From Bradyrhizobium sp. CCGB01 (GTDB lineage: Bacteria; Pseudomonadota; Alphaproteobacteria; Rhizobiales; Xanthobacteraceae): 64,000 nucleotides of DNA. The stretch lies in the NCBI RefSeq assembly GCF_024199795.1, contig NZ_JANADK010000001.1:1612001-1676000 (forward strand). Reading direction: 5' to 3'. The position numbers and the translations under genes are program-made. The notes beneath the pieces were generated by a model. That model was not told where the DNA came from and searched no databases. It saw nothing but the letters and a program-made list of their open reading frames with translations. This document shows positions 10,451 to 21,171 of this stretch, piece after piece; the first letter of the stretch is position 1, and every line of letters begins with the position of its first letter.

Positions 10451-10503
10451 ACTTGGATTCGATGAACCGTCAAAAAGGTCGATTCGAAACAGGGGCAAAA
10501 AGA

Positions 10504-11274
10504 ATGAAAGAAGTCCTGCTGGGCACAGTAGCCCTCATCGCGCTGGCTGCCGCAGCCTCTGCCGCTGATATGGCCGTACGGCCCTACGCCAAAGCGCCCC
10601 CGATGGTCATTCCGATCTATGATTGGACCGGCTTTTACATCGGCATCAATGGCGGCGGTGGCTCCGCGCATCAATGCTGGGATGCGGTCAACGTCGGCGG
10701 TGTCCTCGTCGCTCCGCCCCTTGCGATGGGGTGTCATGATGCGACGGGCGCCACGGTGGGCGGTCACATCGGCTACCGCTGGCAGATTGCAAATTCAGTG
10801 TTCGGCATGGAGGCGCAGGGCAACTGGGCCAATTTCAAGGGCTCCAACGCCAACCTCGCTTTCGCAGGCGTCCATGATGAATCCAAGTCTGATGCATTCG
10901 GCCTGTTCACCGGCCAGATTGGTTATTCCTGGAACAATGCGCTGCTGTACGTAAAAGGTGGCGCTGCAGTCGTTCGCGACAAATACCGGGTTTTCGTTTT
11001 TCCCGAGACGGGGCTAACCATCAACGATGGCAGCGAAACTCGGTGGGGCGGCACGGTAGGGGCGGGCCTTGAATTTGGCTTCGCTCCGAGCTGGTCAGTC
11101 GGCGTTGAGTACGACCACCTGTTCATGGGCGATCGGAACGTGGACTTCGTTTCAACTGGAATCGTGGGTGCTCCGGCGGGTACTCTTGCGGGTACCGCCC
11201 GTATTGGTCAAGACGTCGATATCGGTTTGGTCCGCGTGAACTACCGCTGGGGTGGCGCACCCGCGAAATATTGA
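10504..11274 (+). CDS. Outer-membrane beta-barrel protein, Omp25/31 (RopB-like) family
   Basis: The start at 10504 begins a signal peptide (MKEVLLGTVALIALAAAASA) with cleavage near SAADMAVRPY; an in-frame ATG 78 bases upstream would bury it. The mature protein has the family opening YDWTGFYIGINGGGG, alternating beta strands with GGHIGYRWQ and GQIGYSWNNALLYVKGGA, a GLEFGFAPSWSVGVEYDH strand and a terminal VNYRWG strand. At 256 aa it is full length for an eight-stranded porin-like barrel of rhizobial outer membranes. A paralogue lies at 30997-31737. A copy of the dispersed repeat stands just upstream. The downstream gene, a patatin relic, is unrelated. Confidence 0.88.
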   Translation: MKEVLLGTVALIALAAAASAADMAVRPYAKAPPMVIPIYDWTGFYIGINGGGGSAHQCWDAVNVGGVLVAPPLAMGCHDATGATVGGHIGYRWQIANSVFGMEAQGNWANFKGSNANLAFAGVHDESKSDAFGLFTGQIGYSWNNALLYVKGGAAVVRDKYRVFVFPETGLTINDGSETRWGGTVGAGLEFGFAPSWSVGVEYDHLFMGDRNVDFVSTGIVGAPAGTLAGTARIGQDVDIGLVRVNYRWGGAPAKY

Positions 11275-11443
11275 TTTTCGTCGATCATAATCTAACAGTG
11301 AGGTACAGTCTGCCGACGCGGCGCGAACGACCTCTCTTCAAGCGGGGCTGCACGATTGTGCCACGTCCATTGCTACGGCGCCGCGAGGGTTTATTCCTGG
11401 GTTACTTAGCGTGGCGAAGCGACGCGCCTTCGTGGAGGCCAAA

Positions 11444-12495
11444 ATGCCAGAGCCTAAAGGCCGATCTGAAAATCGCCAGCGGAGGGAGAAAGCCTCGGGA
11501 GCCAGTCCTTGTGGATTTGGCTCTGCAGGGAGGGGGCTCGCAGGGCGCCTTTACTTGGGGCGTGCTCGATCGCGTTCTTCAGGAGAACTGGCTTCGCATC
11601 GTCGGCCTATCCGGCACCTCGGCCGGCGCGATGAACGCAGGCAGTGATGGCATATGGCTATGTCGTGGGGGGAGCGGAAGGCGCGCGGGCCGCCCTCGAC
11701 GCCTATTGGGAACTCGTCGCGTAAACCGCGCGCTTAAGTCCGTTTCAACGCAGCCCGATCGACGTATGGCTCGGCCGCTGAACGCTCGACTATTCTCCGC
11801 TGTTTATCGCAATGGACATGATGTGGCGTCTTTTCTCGTCCCACGATCTCAACTTGGCCGGCGCCAACCGCTCCGTTCCATACTCGAACAGTCGATCGAT
11901 TTTGAGCGGCTCAAGAAGTCGCCTGTTCGGATCTTCATCACCGCGACCAATGTTTGAACCTGTCGCGGCCGGGTGTTCCGGAATCCCCGAGATCACGCCG
12001 GATGTTCTGCTTGCCTCCGCCTGCCCGCCGACTCTGTTCCAGGCGGTTGATATCGACGGGGAAAGGTATTGGAACGGCGGCTACGCCGAAAACCGACGCT
12101 GACGCTGCTTGTGCGAGAGCTGGACTCGAACGACACAATCCTAACAATCCTAGTGCCGATCAATCCGATCGAGCGTCCCGGCATGCGCCGGACCGCAGCT
12201 GAAATTCTGAATCGCGTCAACGAAGTGTCGTTCAACGCCACCACCCTGAAGGAACTTCGGATGATCGCCCTCCTGAGCAAGGTCGCGAATCTCGATGACA
12301 GCGAGGCGCGCGCTGGGGGAGAATGCGCATCCATTTCGTCCGCAATACCATTATGACCATGCTCGGTTATTCCTCCAAGATCAACGCCGAGCGGGCGTTT
12401 CTCCAGATGCTACGAGATGAGGGATGGAAAGCGGCGGATGAGTTTCTAGACGTCGATGGAGACAATATTGGCAAACGGTCTTCGGTCGATCTGAC
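11444..12495 (+). pseudogene. Patatin-like phospholipase, frameshifted and missing its catalytic Asp
   Basis: After a shift near 11500 the frame shows the oxyanion motif (LALQGGGSQGAFTWG) and the nucleophile elbow GLSGTSAGA (GxSxG). A scrambled stretch near 11650-11760 and another shift near 11955 follow. The downstream block (CPPTLFQAVDIDGERYW) then reads NGGY where patatins have DGG, so the catalytic Asp is Asn. A third shift near 12320 leads to a C-terminal tail (FLDVDGDNIGKRSSVDL) typical of rhizobial patatin-like proteins. It cannot make an active enzyme. It precedes a GntP permease relic on the same strand. Confidence 0.75.
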
Positions 12496-12519
12496 ATTCT
12501 GCTGCGGGGGGCCTGATCC

Positions 12520-13970
12520 TTGGGTTTTCTCGGCATTCTGCTGGGTTTGGGCCTCTTGGTGTTATTCGCCTATTGAGGCTCGAGCGTCCTGCTCCTTGCG
12601 CCAATCTCAGTGCTCATCGCGGCGTTTTTCTCGGGCGAGCCTCTGCTCGCCAGCTGGACCCAGACCTTCGTGGTCAGCACGATGAGGTTCATCGGGCAGT
12701 TCTTCCCATTGTTTCTCCTTGAGCCTCTTTTTGGCAAAGTTATGGAGGACAGCGGCTCGGTCAGCGCGATCGCGGATTTCATGACCGCGAAGCTCGGCGC
12801 ACAGCGGGCAGTCCTCGCGGTGGTGCTCGCCGGTGCGATTGTAACCTATGGCGGCGTCAGCCTTTTCGTCGCCCTGTTTGTGCTAGCGCCGATGGTCGAG
12901 GCCTTGTTCCGTGCCGCCGATATCCCGCGGCGACTAATGCCGGCGGCGATTGCGCTTGGCACGTTCACCTTCACCATGATGGCCCTCCCGGGCACGCCCG
13001 CCATCCAGAACGCCATCCCAATGCCCTTCTTTGGCACCACACCCTTCGCCGCGCCTGGGCTCGGCATCATCGCGTCGACGATCATGCTCGGCTTCGGCCT
13101 TTGGTGGCTCGCGCGAGCCGAGGCAGGCGCGAGGCTCAGGAAGGAAGGGTTCTCTGGAGACACGATGCTGCCCAAGCAGGGTCTCTCCGATCCCGTGCTG
13201 CGCGAGCGCGCCGCCACCGCCGGGAGTTTGATCCTGCCGAGATCGAGCGCGGACATCTCAGCCTCGAGCCGTCGCCGATTATCCTCGCCGGGCTGCCGCT
13301 GGTGCTCGCGATCGTGGTCAATGTAACCATGTTGTTCGTCGTGCTTCCGCGAATTAGTTTCGATTTCCTTGCCGAGGAACGCTGGGGCGAAACGTCCTTC
13401 GCGGCTGTCCGCGGCGCGTGGTCGGTCGCCGTAGCGCTCATCGTCGCTATTCTAGCGACGAGCGTGGTGAACCGATCTCGTCTGCAGAGGCTGCGCGACA
13501 CACTGGACGCTGGCGCCAATGCCTCGGTGCTGCCCATCCTCAGTGTAGCGAGTCTCGTCGGCTTCGGAGCCGTCATCGCGGCATTGCCGGCTTTTGCGCT
13601 GGTGCGTGATTGGGTGCTCTCGATCTGCGGTGGTCCGCTCGTCTCTCTCGCCGTAGCCACGAACATCCTCGCCGCGCTAACCGGCTCGGCGTCTGGCGAC
13701 CTGACCATCGCGCTCGGCGCGCTCGGCGCGACCTATTTGTCGCGCCCACTTGAACTGAACATCGATCCGGAACTCATGCATCGCGTCGCCGTGATGAGCG
13801 CCGGCACTCTCGACAGTCTTCCCCCTAGTGGGGCGGTGGTCACGTTGCTTTCGGTCTGTGGCACTACACCCAAAGAGAGTTATCGAGACATAATTTTGGT
13901 TGCCATCGCAGGCGCTCTGCTCGCGCTGCCGGTCGTCATCCTGTTGGGCTCGATCATTGGGAGTTTCTGA
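12520..13970 (+). pseudogene. GntP-family organic acid/gluconate permease, disrupted
   Basis: From a TTG at 12520 the frame reads LGFLGILLGLGLLVLFAY and hits a TGA at 12574, then continues in the same frame through transmembrane segments (PLFLLEPLFGKVMEDSG, then ALPGTPAIQNAIPMPFFG, a GntP hallmark). Near 13225 the frame shifts, and the second half continues to 13970 with the family end (DSLPPSGAVVTLLSVCGTT). The total of about 480 codons equals a full permease of about 13 helices. One nonsense codon and one shift are the only damage, so inactivation looks fairly recent. Family members import gluconate or related hydroxy acids by proton symport. Confidence 0.8.
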
Positions 13971-14474
13971 AATGAAACGTGGTCACTTGCACCCGGTCCG
14001 GGCCGACCGATCACGTAAGCTGCAAGTAACCGAGTGCAGCCGCTAACCGACATCACTGGTTGCAAAATTTAAGGACGCCTTCGGTCCGACCCGCCAAGCC
14101 TCCGGAAACTGAACGGTGTCATGTCGGTGGTCCCGCTGTTCAAATTCATCATGCTCACCTTCTTCGGGTTTTGACCTTAGGCTGCCATTGGGGACGCTCG
14201 CTCGCGAATTTCTTCGCCTGGGCTTTGGGCCGAAGATGTTCTTGACGGTAATCGGCATCTTTTCGATCGTGACGATCCTTACCCGCTATCGCGCCGGCAC
14301 GTTTTGCGATGAGATTAGGCGCGCGCGGGAGTTGTCGCTGCGATCATCGTCGCTGCGTTATATGTTGCAGAATTGCAGCCGGCTGCGTTGGCCCGTCTTC
14401 TGCTCGGCGCAAGGATATCGAGTTCTTCAAGCATGCTTTTCCGCACGAGCGCTCGAAGCCGAGCACCCTGGCCA
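13971..14474. other. No clear gene
   Basis: A short hydrophobic coding-like stretch (14230-14320, MFLTVIGIFSIVTILTRY) is the only protein-like signal; it has no start or partner and may be a gene scrap. Confidence 0.4.
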
Positions 14475-15072
14475 TCAGCAGGTCTCCGCGATCAGCTTAG
14501 GTAGCTGTACGAGATTATAGGCCACAGCAACGAAGGTAAGTGCCCACCCGACGCGATCACCGCCACGAACCTGATCTTCTCTTGTCAGGCGATCGTCTTC
14601 ATCCAGCCGAGTGCCTCCTCACTGCGCTTCGGGATGCGCCGGCTGACGGCATAGCCGCCGTGCCGGATTCGTCGTCCGTCAACCGCAGAACTGCGGCCGC
14701 TGGTGTCCTGCGCAACGTGCGGCGTCACATTCATCGAGCGCAGCCTGTTGACGAAGTCTTCTGCATCCGCAGGCTTGTCGGCACCCAGCGTCAGTCGCTC
14801 CTTCGCGAAACGGCACCAGCGGCCCGCTAAGTGCTGCCCACACCTTATTGGTCTCGGATCGACGCGATCGTCGGCACTATCTTAGGCTGTGCCGGCACCG
14901 CCGGGAGACGGCCGTGATGTCGACTTTCCGGTCTTCGGGGTGGCAACGTCGGCGCTACCGTGAGAGGCGGTATGGTGCGATCGATCGTTGGGGCCAATCT
15001 GGCCGACACCAGCTTGCTTCGGGCGACCGTCGGGCGAAAGAATGCATGCGCATAAACTGCGAACTGCAGCAA
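14475..15072 (-). pseudogene. IS5-type transposase, C-terminal remnant
   Basis: Read from about 14830 down, the sequence gives MNVTPHVAQDTSGRSSA, GGYAVSRRIPKRSEEALGW and, after a shift near 14580, AYNLVQLPKLIAETC then a stop. This is the C-terminal half of a transposase class common in Bradyrhizobium. The part above 14830 (SHHTASHGSADVATPKTGKS) could be the degraded middle. No terminal inverted repeats were found, so the element is an old scar. Confidence 0.6.
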
Positions 15073-15420
15073 TGCAATCGCGGTGAACTCGTCGGCTTTC
15101 AGAGGTGCGCCTCATCGGCACGAAGTGTTGGGGTACATTACCTCGACGATCTTGACGAGGCGGGACGAACACTGATCCGCTGAACGCAGAATCCGTTCGT
15201 TGCCGACGACCGACTATCGAATCTGGGCATCATATCGAATTCCATCGACTGCGGTTTCGATGCGCGCCAAAACCCCCTGAGATCGAAGTTGCTGATAGAG
15301 ATAAGGACGCCAGCGTTCTTGTGATTCGGCTTAGTGCAGCCCAATTTGAGGTGCTCATTTCGCGGAGACCCGCCGTTTTGATCTGCTTCGGCACCAGGCG
15401 TGCAACAAGGAGAGCGAGCG

Positions 15421-15978
15421 TCAAGTGGCTTGCATTGATCTGCAGTCAACCTCGCTCAGAATAGTCCGCACTGGTGCGAGAAGCTGAGTTTTTCCGACGA
15501 ACGAAGCGACGGAAAAAAATGACAAAGTGGGCGATCGGCCCTCCCTGACCGCGGGATGTGTCGGCGCCCATTCTGGCTGCGCCGGAACGGTGATCGCGGC
15601 TAGGGACACCCACGCTCGTTCGAGCGTCACCGGATCGCGCAGCTGGGCGACTGTCTCGGTGCGGATGTCCAGCCACTCGAACGATCGACCATGGACCGCG
15701 ACAAGCTGAGCGGGCAGGAGGGTGGCGAAATGATCTGGACGGAAAACCCTTATCACTCGAATGTTGTCGAGCGAGTTCAAGATGATGCGGTCAAACTGTT
15801 CAACTACAGATGTTAAGGGCTTGACAGTTTTAAGCGGGTAGCCGCAAGAGCTCCGTCCGAGCATAGAAACGCTGGAGGACGGAACTTCCGCCAAACTGAC
15901 TGTGTCGGTTTCTGTCCATAAAGGCTTAGTCGGTGCTATTTGCACGGCAACCTGGCTCTGAAGCAGCTTTGCGCGCAA
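15421..15978 (-). CDS. Hypothetical protein (185 aa)
   Basis: An uninterrupted frame of normal composition: an N-terminal part ending near CGYPLKTVKPLTSVV, then mixed alpha/beta segments such as IILNSLDNIRVIRVFRP. No signal peptide and no motif I know. It starts 313 bases below a decayed RhtX-like permease on the same strand. It may be a fragment of a longer gene, because the frame overlaps another short open frame at its start. Confidence 0.35.
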   Translation of the reverse strand: MRAKLLQSQVAVQIAPTKPLWTETDTVSLAEVPSSSVSMLGRSSCGYPLKTVKPLTSVVEQFDRIILNSLDNIRVIRVFRPDHFATLLPAQLVAVHGRSFEWLDIRTETVAQLRDPVTLERAWVSLAAITVPAQPEWAPTHPAVREGRSPTLSFFSVASFVGKTQLLAPVRTILSEVDCRSMQAT

Positions 15979-16290
15979 CGCCGCCTATCTGCAGGTACAT
16001 ATGAAGTCTGACGAGCTTGATGCATGTGATCTGATTTTCATAGACCGGCTCGAAGGAATGCTGCGCTTCCTCACCCAGCGAACGTGCGAGATACGCCCCC
16101 CGCGAAGTGCGCCGCAGCTCGCGAGGTGACATGCCGCCCTCAACGGCGGCGACCACCCGCCTGGACCGAAACAGATGCCGGCTATGACTGGCGGCTTCCT
16201 TCACCAGCAGGAAGCTCGGATCAGAACTGACCTGTTTGGGTATCCCAAACGCTTCTGGTTGGAATCCGCTCTACTGCATGTGCCTGAGCA

Positions 16291-17178
16291 TCAGTCCCTC
16301 ACCAGGCGCTGCGTGTCAGCTTGGCGGACCAATGCCGCAGAGAGAAAGGCTGAGAGAGCATAGCCGAGGTTCGGAGAAATCATCGTGACTCCATAGCCCA
16401 ATCTTGCCGCGATGAACCCGCTCGCCGCAAACCCTACCAATGCGAACGCCGCCATTACCGAAGTCAGGAACGTGACATCTGTCCACGCGCTTCCAGGCCG
16501 GGTGAGCCCGAGAAACCAGTTCGTGAATGTAACATGCTGGACTGGCAGTGCCGCGAACACGATCCCAACGTTCGCGACGGCGCTCACGCGAGCGCCGACA
16601 TAGCGATCGATAATCGAAAGCGCTCCAAAACCGACCGCCATGACTGCGCAGCCCCCCATCAAGCCTCGGCGCGGCGCCATTCGCGAGAGAATCGCGCTGG
16701 TCAGCGGCGCGACGAAGGCAGACCGCGCCGCCGATTACGTGGCCTCCCAGCCCAGCAGCGCGGCCCCGAGCGGCCGCTCATTGGAATCGAGGGCTTCCGC
16801 TATGTAGCCCAAGGTTGCGATGCGCTGTGTCGCTGCAACGGTTGCGAGCGTGAGCGAAACAAGAAAGATCGCCACGAGATTGGTCTTCGGGTTCAAAAAT
16901 GCCATCGCTGCCAGCACAGTGGTACTGGCGACTTGGGCCAACAGGATCCATGAGCGCCTCAGCCCGAGATGATTGAGGCTCCAACGATCTACGATCGGGG
17001 CCCAAAGGAAGTTAACGTTGAAGGCAGATAATTGCGTACTATACAAGCCGGTCAGTTCTAGGCTGGCGCCGTTGCCTCGAAGGATCACGGGAATGGCCTA
17101 ACAGATGAGCGCGATTGCCAGATACTGTTGACTAGCCAACGCAACTATCGCGATATGTGACATGTAACGACGTCCCAT
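16291..17178 (-). pseudogene. RhtX/FptX-like siderophore permease, decayed
   Basis: From the ATG at 17178 the frame reads SHIAIVALASQQYLAIALIC and meets a TAG, then ILRGNGASLELTGLY and NFLWAPIVDRW, the N-terminal signature of RhtX/FptX-type MFS importers of siderophores. A TAA near 16735 follows GAALLGWEA. The C-terminal helices continue in the same frame to 16291. Only about 290 codons remain of the usual 400, so the middle is deleted. No siderophore receptor or biosynthesis gene stands beside it. Confidence 0.6.
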
Positions 17179-18856
17179 CAGCCTCTTCCTCCGCAGAAGA
17201 ATTTGCGCGCGTGCCTCAAGGGCACGGTTCGCAGGCAACAGACCGTTCTAGCGCAGCTGTGCCTTAAGGTGGATATGCAGCGATCGAGAATGTCGAGCAT
17301 GCGCTGAGGCGCCTCCGTTTCGATCGATTGTTCGAGTATCACCTCGCAACGTCTTCCGTTTGCGCCCCGATCCGCCGTCGTCTCTCAAAAAGCAGGCTTG
17401 CCCTGTCCCGAGTCCTTGCGCAGTATAGTTGTTTCGTGCTCAAACTGAGGAGCGGACATGCGCTCTCCCCCTCAGCCGCGTGGAAGCGTCAGTGTTGGGT
17501 GTTGCGATCACTGAATGAGCTTCCTGCAGGCTGCGATTGGCAGCAACATCGTTGTTCATCGGTGGCCGTAGGGGTTGATCGGAACGTCGATCGTTACGGG
17601 GGGTGAGGTCCGAGTGGCAGTTGCTAGTCCCGATCAGGTCGCATTCGAAAGACGCACACTGCGCCTGACCGTCATCATGTAGCAAAGTGACCTGCCAGAA
17701 GGATAAGCCTATCGACGACGTGGACATATTGGCAAACCCGGATTGCCGAAGGGCGTCCGGCCGTAACCACTGCCGACCTGCACGTCAGTTGGGTTCTGAC
17801 CGCCTCCACAACGTGCGGGGGGCTTTACTGCTGGCCCCAAGCCCGCCGAACTGGTTGCGCAGCTTGCAAGGGAGGCAATCGATTTTGCTCGGCAAGAACG
17901 CTCGGTCCCATCAAACACTCCGCCGCGCTTTCCCGCTTTCTCAGCCACCGTCAGCTCGCCTCGGTGACGGTGCTAGGGATGAAGCAAGCGGCGTGCCGCT
18001 TGGGTCTCGTTAGCTCGCAATTTGGTGCGCGCGTCGAATAAGGGACATTGGTCTCAAAGCCGACAATCGTGTTGTTTGCGCCGACCGTATACACCACATC
18101 GAACCACGCGCAATTGAGAGGCAGAGCGCTAGAATCTGGACGCGCCTAGGGCACCGCCGCTGATAGGCGCATCTCGGGCAGGTTCGTCAGACATGTACTC
18201 AGGCTTATGTCCTCATGAGGGCCACCAAATGTCTCTTGGAGTGTCAGCTCACCGAAACCGCTGCTTGCGATCCTCGACGCTGAAGGCGCACGGTGCCGCG
18301 GTGGTGGACCTCCTGCATCGCGAGCAAGTCGGTCGACATCTTGCGCCATTGGTTCAGTTTCGACGACTTGAGTTCGACGTAGGCGAGCTGCAAATACAGC
18401 GCTGATCTCCAACCGATCGCCTCTTGTAAGGGGAGAATTTACATAGCCGGCGCGACTCAGGACCACTGGCTACCGCTAGCGCCCGTTGGCAGAACTACCA
18501 ATGCTTGATGTCGATCAAAACCTGCAACAGACAAAGCTGAGAGAAAGGCGTTGTCTAATTGCGGAGGGCTCGCCTTTCTCCCCGCCAGTGGCATCGAACA
18601 CAAAACGCATTGAGTTCGCCCCGCCGCCTGATCACCTCTTTACGCAGATCCAGCGCAGCTCGTTGGAGTTGCCGGCAGAAACTCTCTTTTTCGCTTTGCG
18701 CAGAGGTTTCACGTTTTCTAGTTCACCATGGCTGGGCATTGGCCATTCAGGCCAAAAGCACGAGAGTTGTTTCTGCCTAAAAGTGAAGAGCGAATTGCCA
18801 CAGAGCGAGGGCGGCGGCTGGTGAGGGCAGGGCTCGCGCTGACAGGCAAAAATAAC
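17179..18856. other. Long gene-poor stretch
   Basis: About 1.7 kb with many short overlapping frames on both strands and no stretch I can tie to a protein. Probably decayed sequence. Confidence 0.45.
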
Positions 18857-18884
18857 TTGCTTGTGCGGTGCGGTGGTGTATTAT
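18857..18884 (+). promoter_or_regulatory. Sigma-70-type promoter for a small RNA
   Basis: TTGCTT (18857-18862) and TATTAT (18879-18884) are separated by 16 bases. Transcription would begin near 18891, just ahead of structured RNA that ends in a strong terminator. Confidence 0.45.
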
Positions 18885-18890
18885 TGCAGC

Positions 18891-18974
18891 GCGGTAGCCT
18901 TTTGCGCTGCCGCTGCCCTCCTTGGGCGTTTCCTCCCTAGACTTGGGCCGCTTGTCATTCAAGCGGCCTTTTTC
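18891..18974 (+). ncRNA. Probable small regulatory RNA, alpha-r14 (NfeR1)-like
   Basis: About 84 nt between a plausible promoter and a perfect terminator. Four consecutive hairpins can be drawn. The first pairs GGTAGC with GCTGCC. The second is GCCC/GGGC with loop TCCTT (18916-18928). The third is GTTT/AGAC with loop CCTCCCT (18929-18943). The fourth is the terminator. Placing anti-Shine-Dalgarno pyrimidine motifs in successive hairpin loops is the hallmark of the alpha-r14 family (NfeR1 in Sinorhizobium), which represses translation of transport genes by pairing at ribosome sites. Flanking sequence codes for nothing convincing. Family membership is inferred from structure only. Confidence 0.5.
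18946..18974 (+). terminator. Rho-independent terminator
   Basis: GGGCCGCTTG, loop TCATT, CAAGCGGCC, then TTTTT. The stem is nine perfect pairs. Orientation is plus. Confidence 0.8.
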
Positions 18975-19776
18975 TTGCCCATCCATCGGAGCATTGGCTC
19001 GGTATGCAGGTTCGGTTTTCGCGCTCGATGCGAAACGATATAGACCGCGATCAAGAACTGTAGTGCAATCTTGACCTGCTCTGCGAGCGCTTCTTGTGCC
19101 GGGAGATCATGTTTGAGCATTGAGCTTTTTTGATCCCGTAGGGATTCGTTCCCGTGCGGATTGACACGGCAATCGTCCGGGACACAGAAATTGGTGCCCG
19201 TCAGGAGCGCGGCAAGCGCGACCGAACTCCTCGCCCACCTCACTTTGAAGATCTTCCGGCGGGAGCGATCCAGGCGGGGCTCCAGTATGCTCCTGAGCAC
19301 GCATCTAGCCGGAGGTGACACAATACACGGTCACGATTGCGCAGTCCGTCTGGATCGCGCCTTCCCGGGCGCGTCTCGCATACAGCGCAAGGTTCTCAAC
19401 ATGCATCTCGGTGATGCACACAGGTTGCGCGTTGAGTTTGTCCACCTTGCGACTTACCGCGCCGGTGACACGCTCCAGGTTTGCCCCAGCGGCCAAAGGG
19501 TTTATGAGCAATCCAGAACCGCGGCGGGGTCCCTCATCGGGGCATCGTTCTCGGCGCACCCGAGCGCCTCCTCGTGGGAGTGCTGATAGTGAGGATCCGA
19601 TCGGAACGCACTGAGCGTCTTGTGTTCTCGGCGAAAGCCACGATTCTATAGTGCACCATGGACCTGAACAGAAGGCAATTTGGCCTATCATTCTAAGCAG
19701 AACGAGTTTTGACTAGCTGCACTATGGAGACAAGCTTCCGCACCTTGATTAGCGGGGACGTCAGCAGTCAGACCGT
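18975..19776. other. No supported gene
   Basis: Overlapping frames run on both strands (for example 19305-19691 minus) but none has a ribosome site or known motif. The minus frame 18959-19321 would end inside the terminator above. Confidence 0.4.
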
Positions 19777-21171
19777 TCATGGTCCAATTTGGGTGTCCAG
19801 TTTGGGTTGATGATCGCTCGCAGTGTCGACCAGGAGGGCCGCGAGTGCTGCACATTGGTGGCGAATATCCGGTATCGAAATGATCTCCCAAAAGGCCGCG
19901 CGCGTGAGCGGACCCACCGCGAACAAGCTGCGCGAAGCCGCGCCGTCGCGGCTGATGATCGCACAATTGCGATCGGTCTCAATGCCGATGCAGAGCGGGT
20001 CTACGCGGGCTAGACCACGGTCGAACAAACTACGCGCTGCCGGATTGAGCGTAGCGCGCGGATCTTTGACGATGCCGGTGCAATCGACGACGGCGCCGAC
20101 TTGTATGTCGAGAGGATTGGCGTCGCCCCGCCGGCGGTACGTGACTCTGGCTCCGGTGTTGTCGGGCTCGATGTTGATCATCTTTGCAGCCATGAGCGTA
20201 AGCTGCCCTCTGTCAAATGCCTGGCTGATGCGTGCTTCGCCCTCCGGCGCCATCCGGTGCCGATGCACGTCCCACCAGGCGCGCGCGTGCTCGAGAAAGC
20301 GGCGTTTCGATGCCCGGGGGAGCTCGTGCCACAGCCGCTGTGTATAGGGTCGAAGGCCATCGATGACACTGCGCCAGTCGCCACCTTGGGCCGCATTCCG
20401 GTCTATACGGTCGCGAAGCCAACGTAGCAGGTTGCTGATGCTGGCGCCGAAAGGAACATCCCTCTCCTCAATTCGCAAAGCATCGATGTGGCGGTGGGCT
20501 TTCGCGAGCAGGCCGCGCCGTGACATAGCAACGATCGGTCCGCGATGGCCGTCACGCAACAACGACAGAACGTAGTCGACCATGGTGAGCCCCGTGCCCA
20601 GGATCAGTACGGTTGCATTAGGGGCGATGGGAGCGGCCGACGGTGGAGCCCAAGGATTCGCATGAGCCGGGCGGTTAGCTCTCGTATCATGTCCCGTTGC
20701 GAGAACGACTGTATCGGCCACTAGCGATCTGCCATCATCCAGCTTGACCGACACGCAAGCTGGCCCCTCGTTGATATCGACGCAAGTACCTTGCAGGATC
20801 GACAGACGCCGTGCGTCTGTCGGGTCAGATATCTGCTGCTCGAGCAAACTCGCGAGGTAATCGCCATAGATGCGTCGTGGCACGAAACAGTATGGATCGG
20901 GACGCAGCGGCGCGCCTGCGTCACGCGCGCTCAGCCAGCGCCAGAAGTGGTCTGGTTGGTCAGGCAGCGCGCTCATATTTGAGGCGCGTACGTTGAGCAA
21001 ATGATCGGGGTTACCTGTATGATACGCGATACCACGCCCGATATCGGGACGCTGCTCAATCAGCGTGACGCGCAAATGGCTCTTCGGCCGGTGCAGCAAT
21101 TGATAGGTGAGCAAGACGCCGCTGGCACCGCCGCCGATGATGATCACGTGCCGCGTGCTTGAACTTGTCAT
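19777..21171 (-). CDS. FAD/NAD(P)-binding protein (464 aa)
   Basis: A Rossmann dinucleotide motif stands at the N-terminus (VIIIGGGASGVLLTYQLL), followed by GRGIAYHTGNPDHLLNVRA, which is characteristic of the COG4529 FAD-NAD(P)-binding family. A second nucleotide motif lies near residue 187 (LILGTGLTMVDYVLSL) and a GAVVDCTGI segment comes later. Length and order match intact family members. The start ATG overlaps the stop of the upstream 120-codon ORF (ATGA), so it is probably the last gene of an operon with cysD and cysNC. The reaction is unknown; a redox step linked to sulfur metabolism is a reasonable inference. Confidence 0.8.
   Translation of the reverse strand: MTSSSTRHVIIIGGGASGVLLTYQLLHRPKSHLRVTLIEQRPDIGRGIAYHTGNPDHLLNVRASNMSALPDQPDHFWRWLSARDAGAPLRPDPYCFVPRRIYGDYLASLLEQQISDPTDARRLSILQGTCVDINEGPACVSVKLDDGRSLVADTVVLATGHDTRANRPAHANPWAPPSAAPIAPNATVLILGTGLTMVDYVLSLLRDGHRGPIVAMSRRGLLAKAHRHIDALRIEERDVPFGASISNLLRWLRDRIDRNAAQGGDWRSVIDGLRPYTQRLWHELPRASKRRFLEHARAWWDVHRHRMAPEGEARISQAFDRGQLTLMAAKMINIEPDNTGARVTYRRRGDANPLDIQVGAVVDCTGIVKDPRATLNPAARSLFDRGLARVDPLCIGIETDRNCAIISRDGAASRSLFAVGPLTRAAFWEIISIPDIRHQCAALAALLVDTASDHQPKLDTQIGP

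Noticed and set aside
10426..10503. A longer N-terminus for the outer-membrane protein
   Set aside because: It would place 26 polar residues before the signal peptide and lies within the dispersed repeat.
15926..16204. An AraC-type regulator suggested by a SPRELRR string
   Set aside because: The helix-turn-helix pattern does not continue and the frame overlaps another ORF.
18238..18262. A second tts-box-like sequence (GTCAGCTCACCGAAAC)
   Set aside because: The second AGCT core is missing.
18959..19321. A 120-codon minus-strand frame
   Set aside because: Its end lies inside the strong plus-strand terminator of the small RNA, and its start has no ribosome site.
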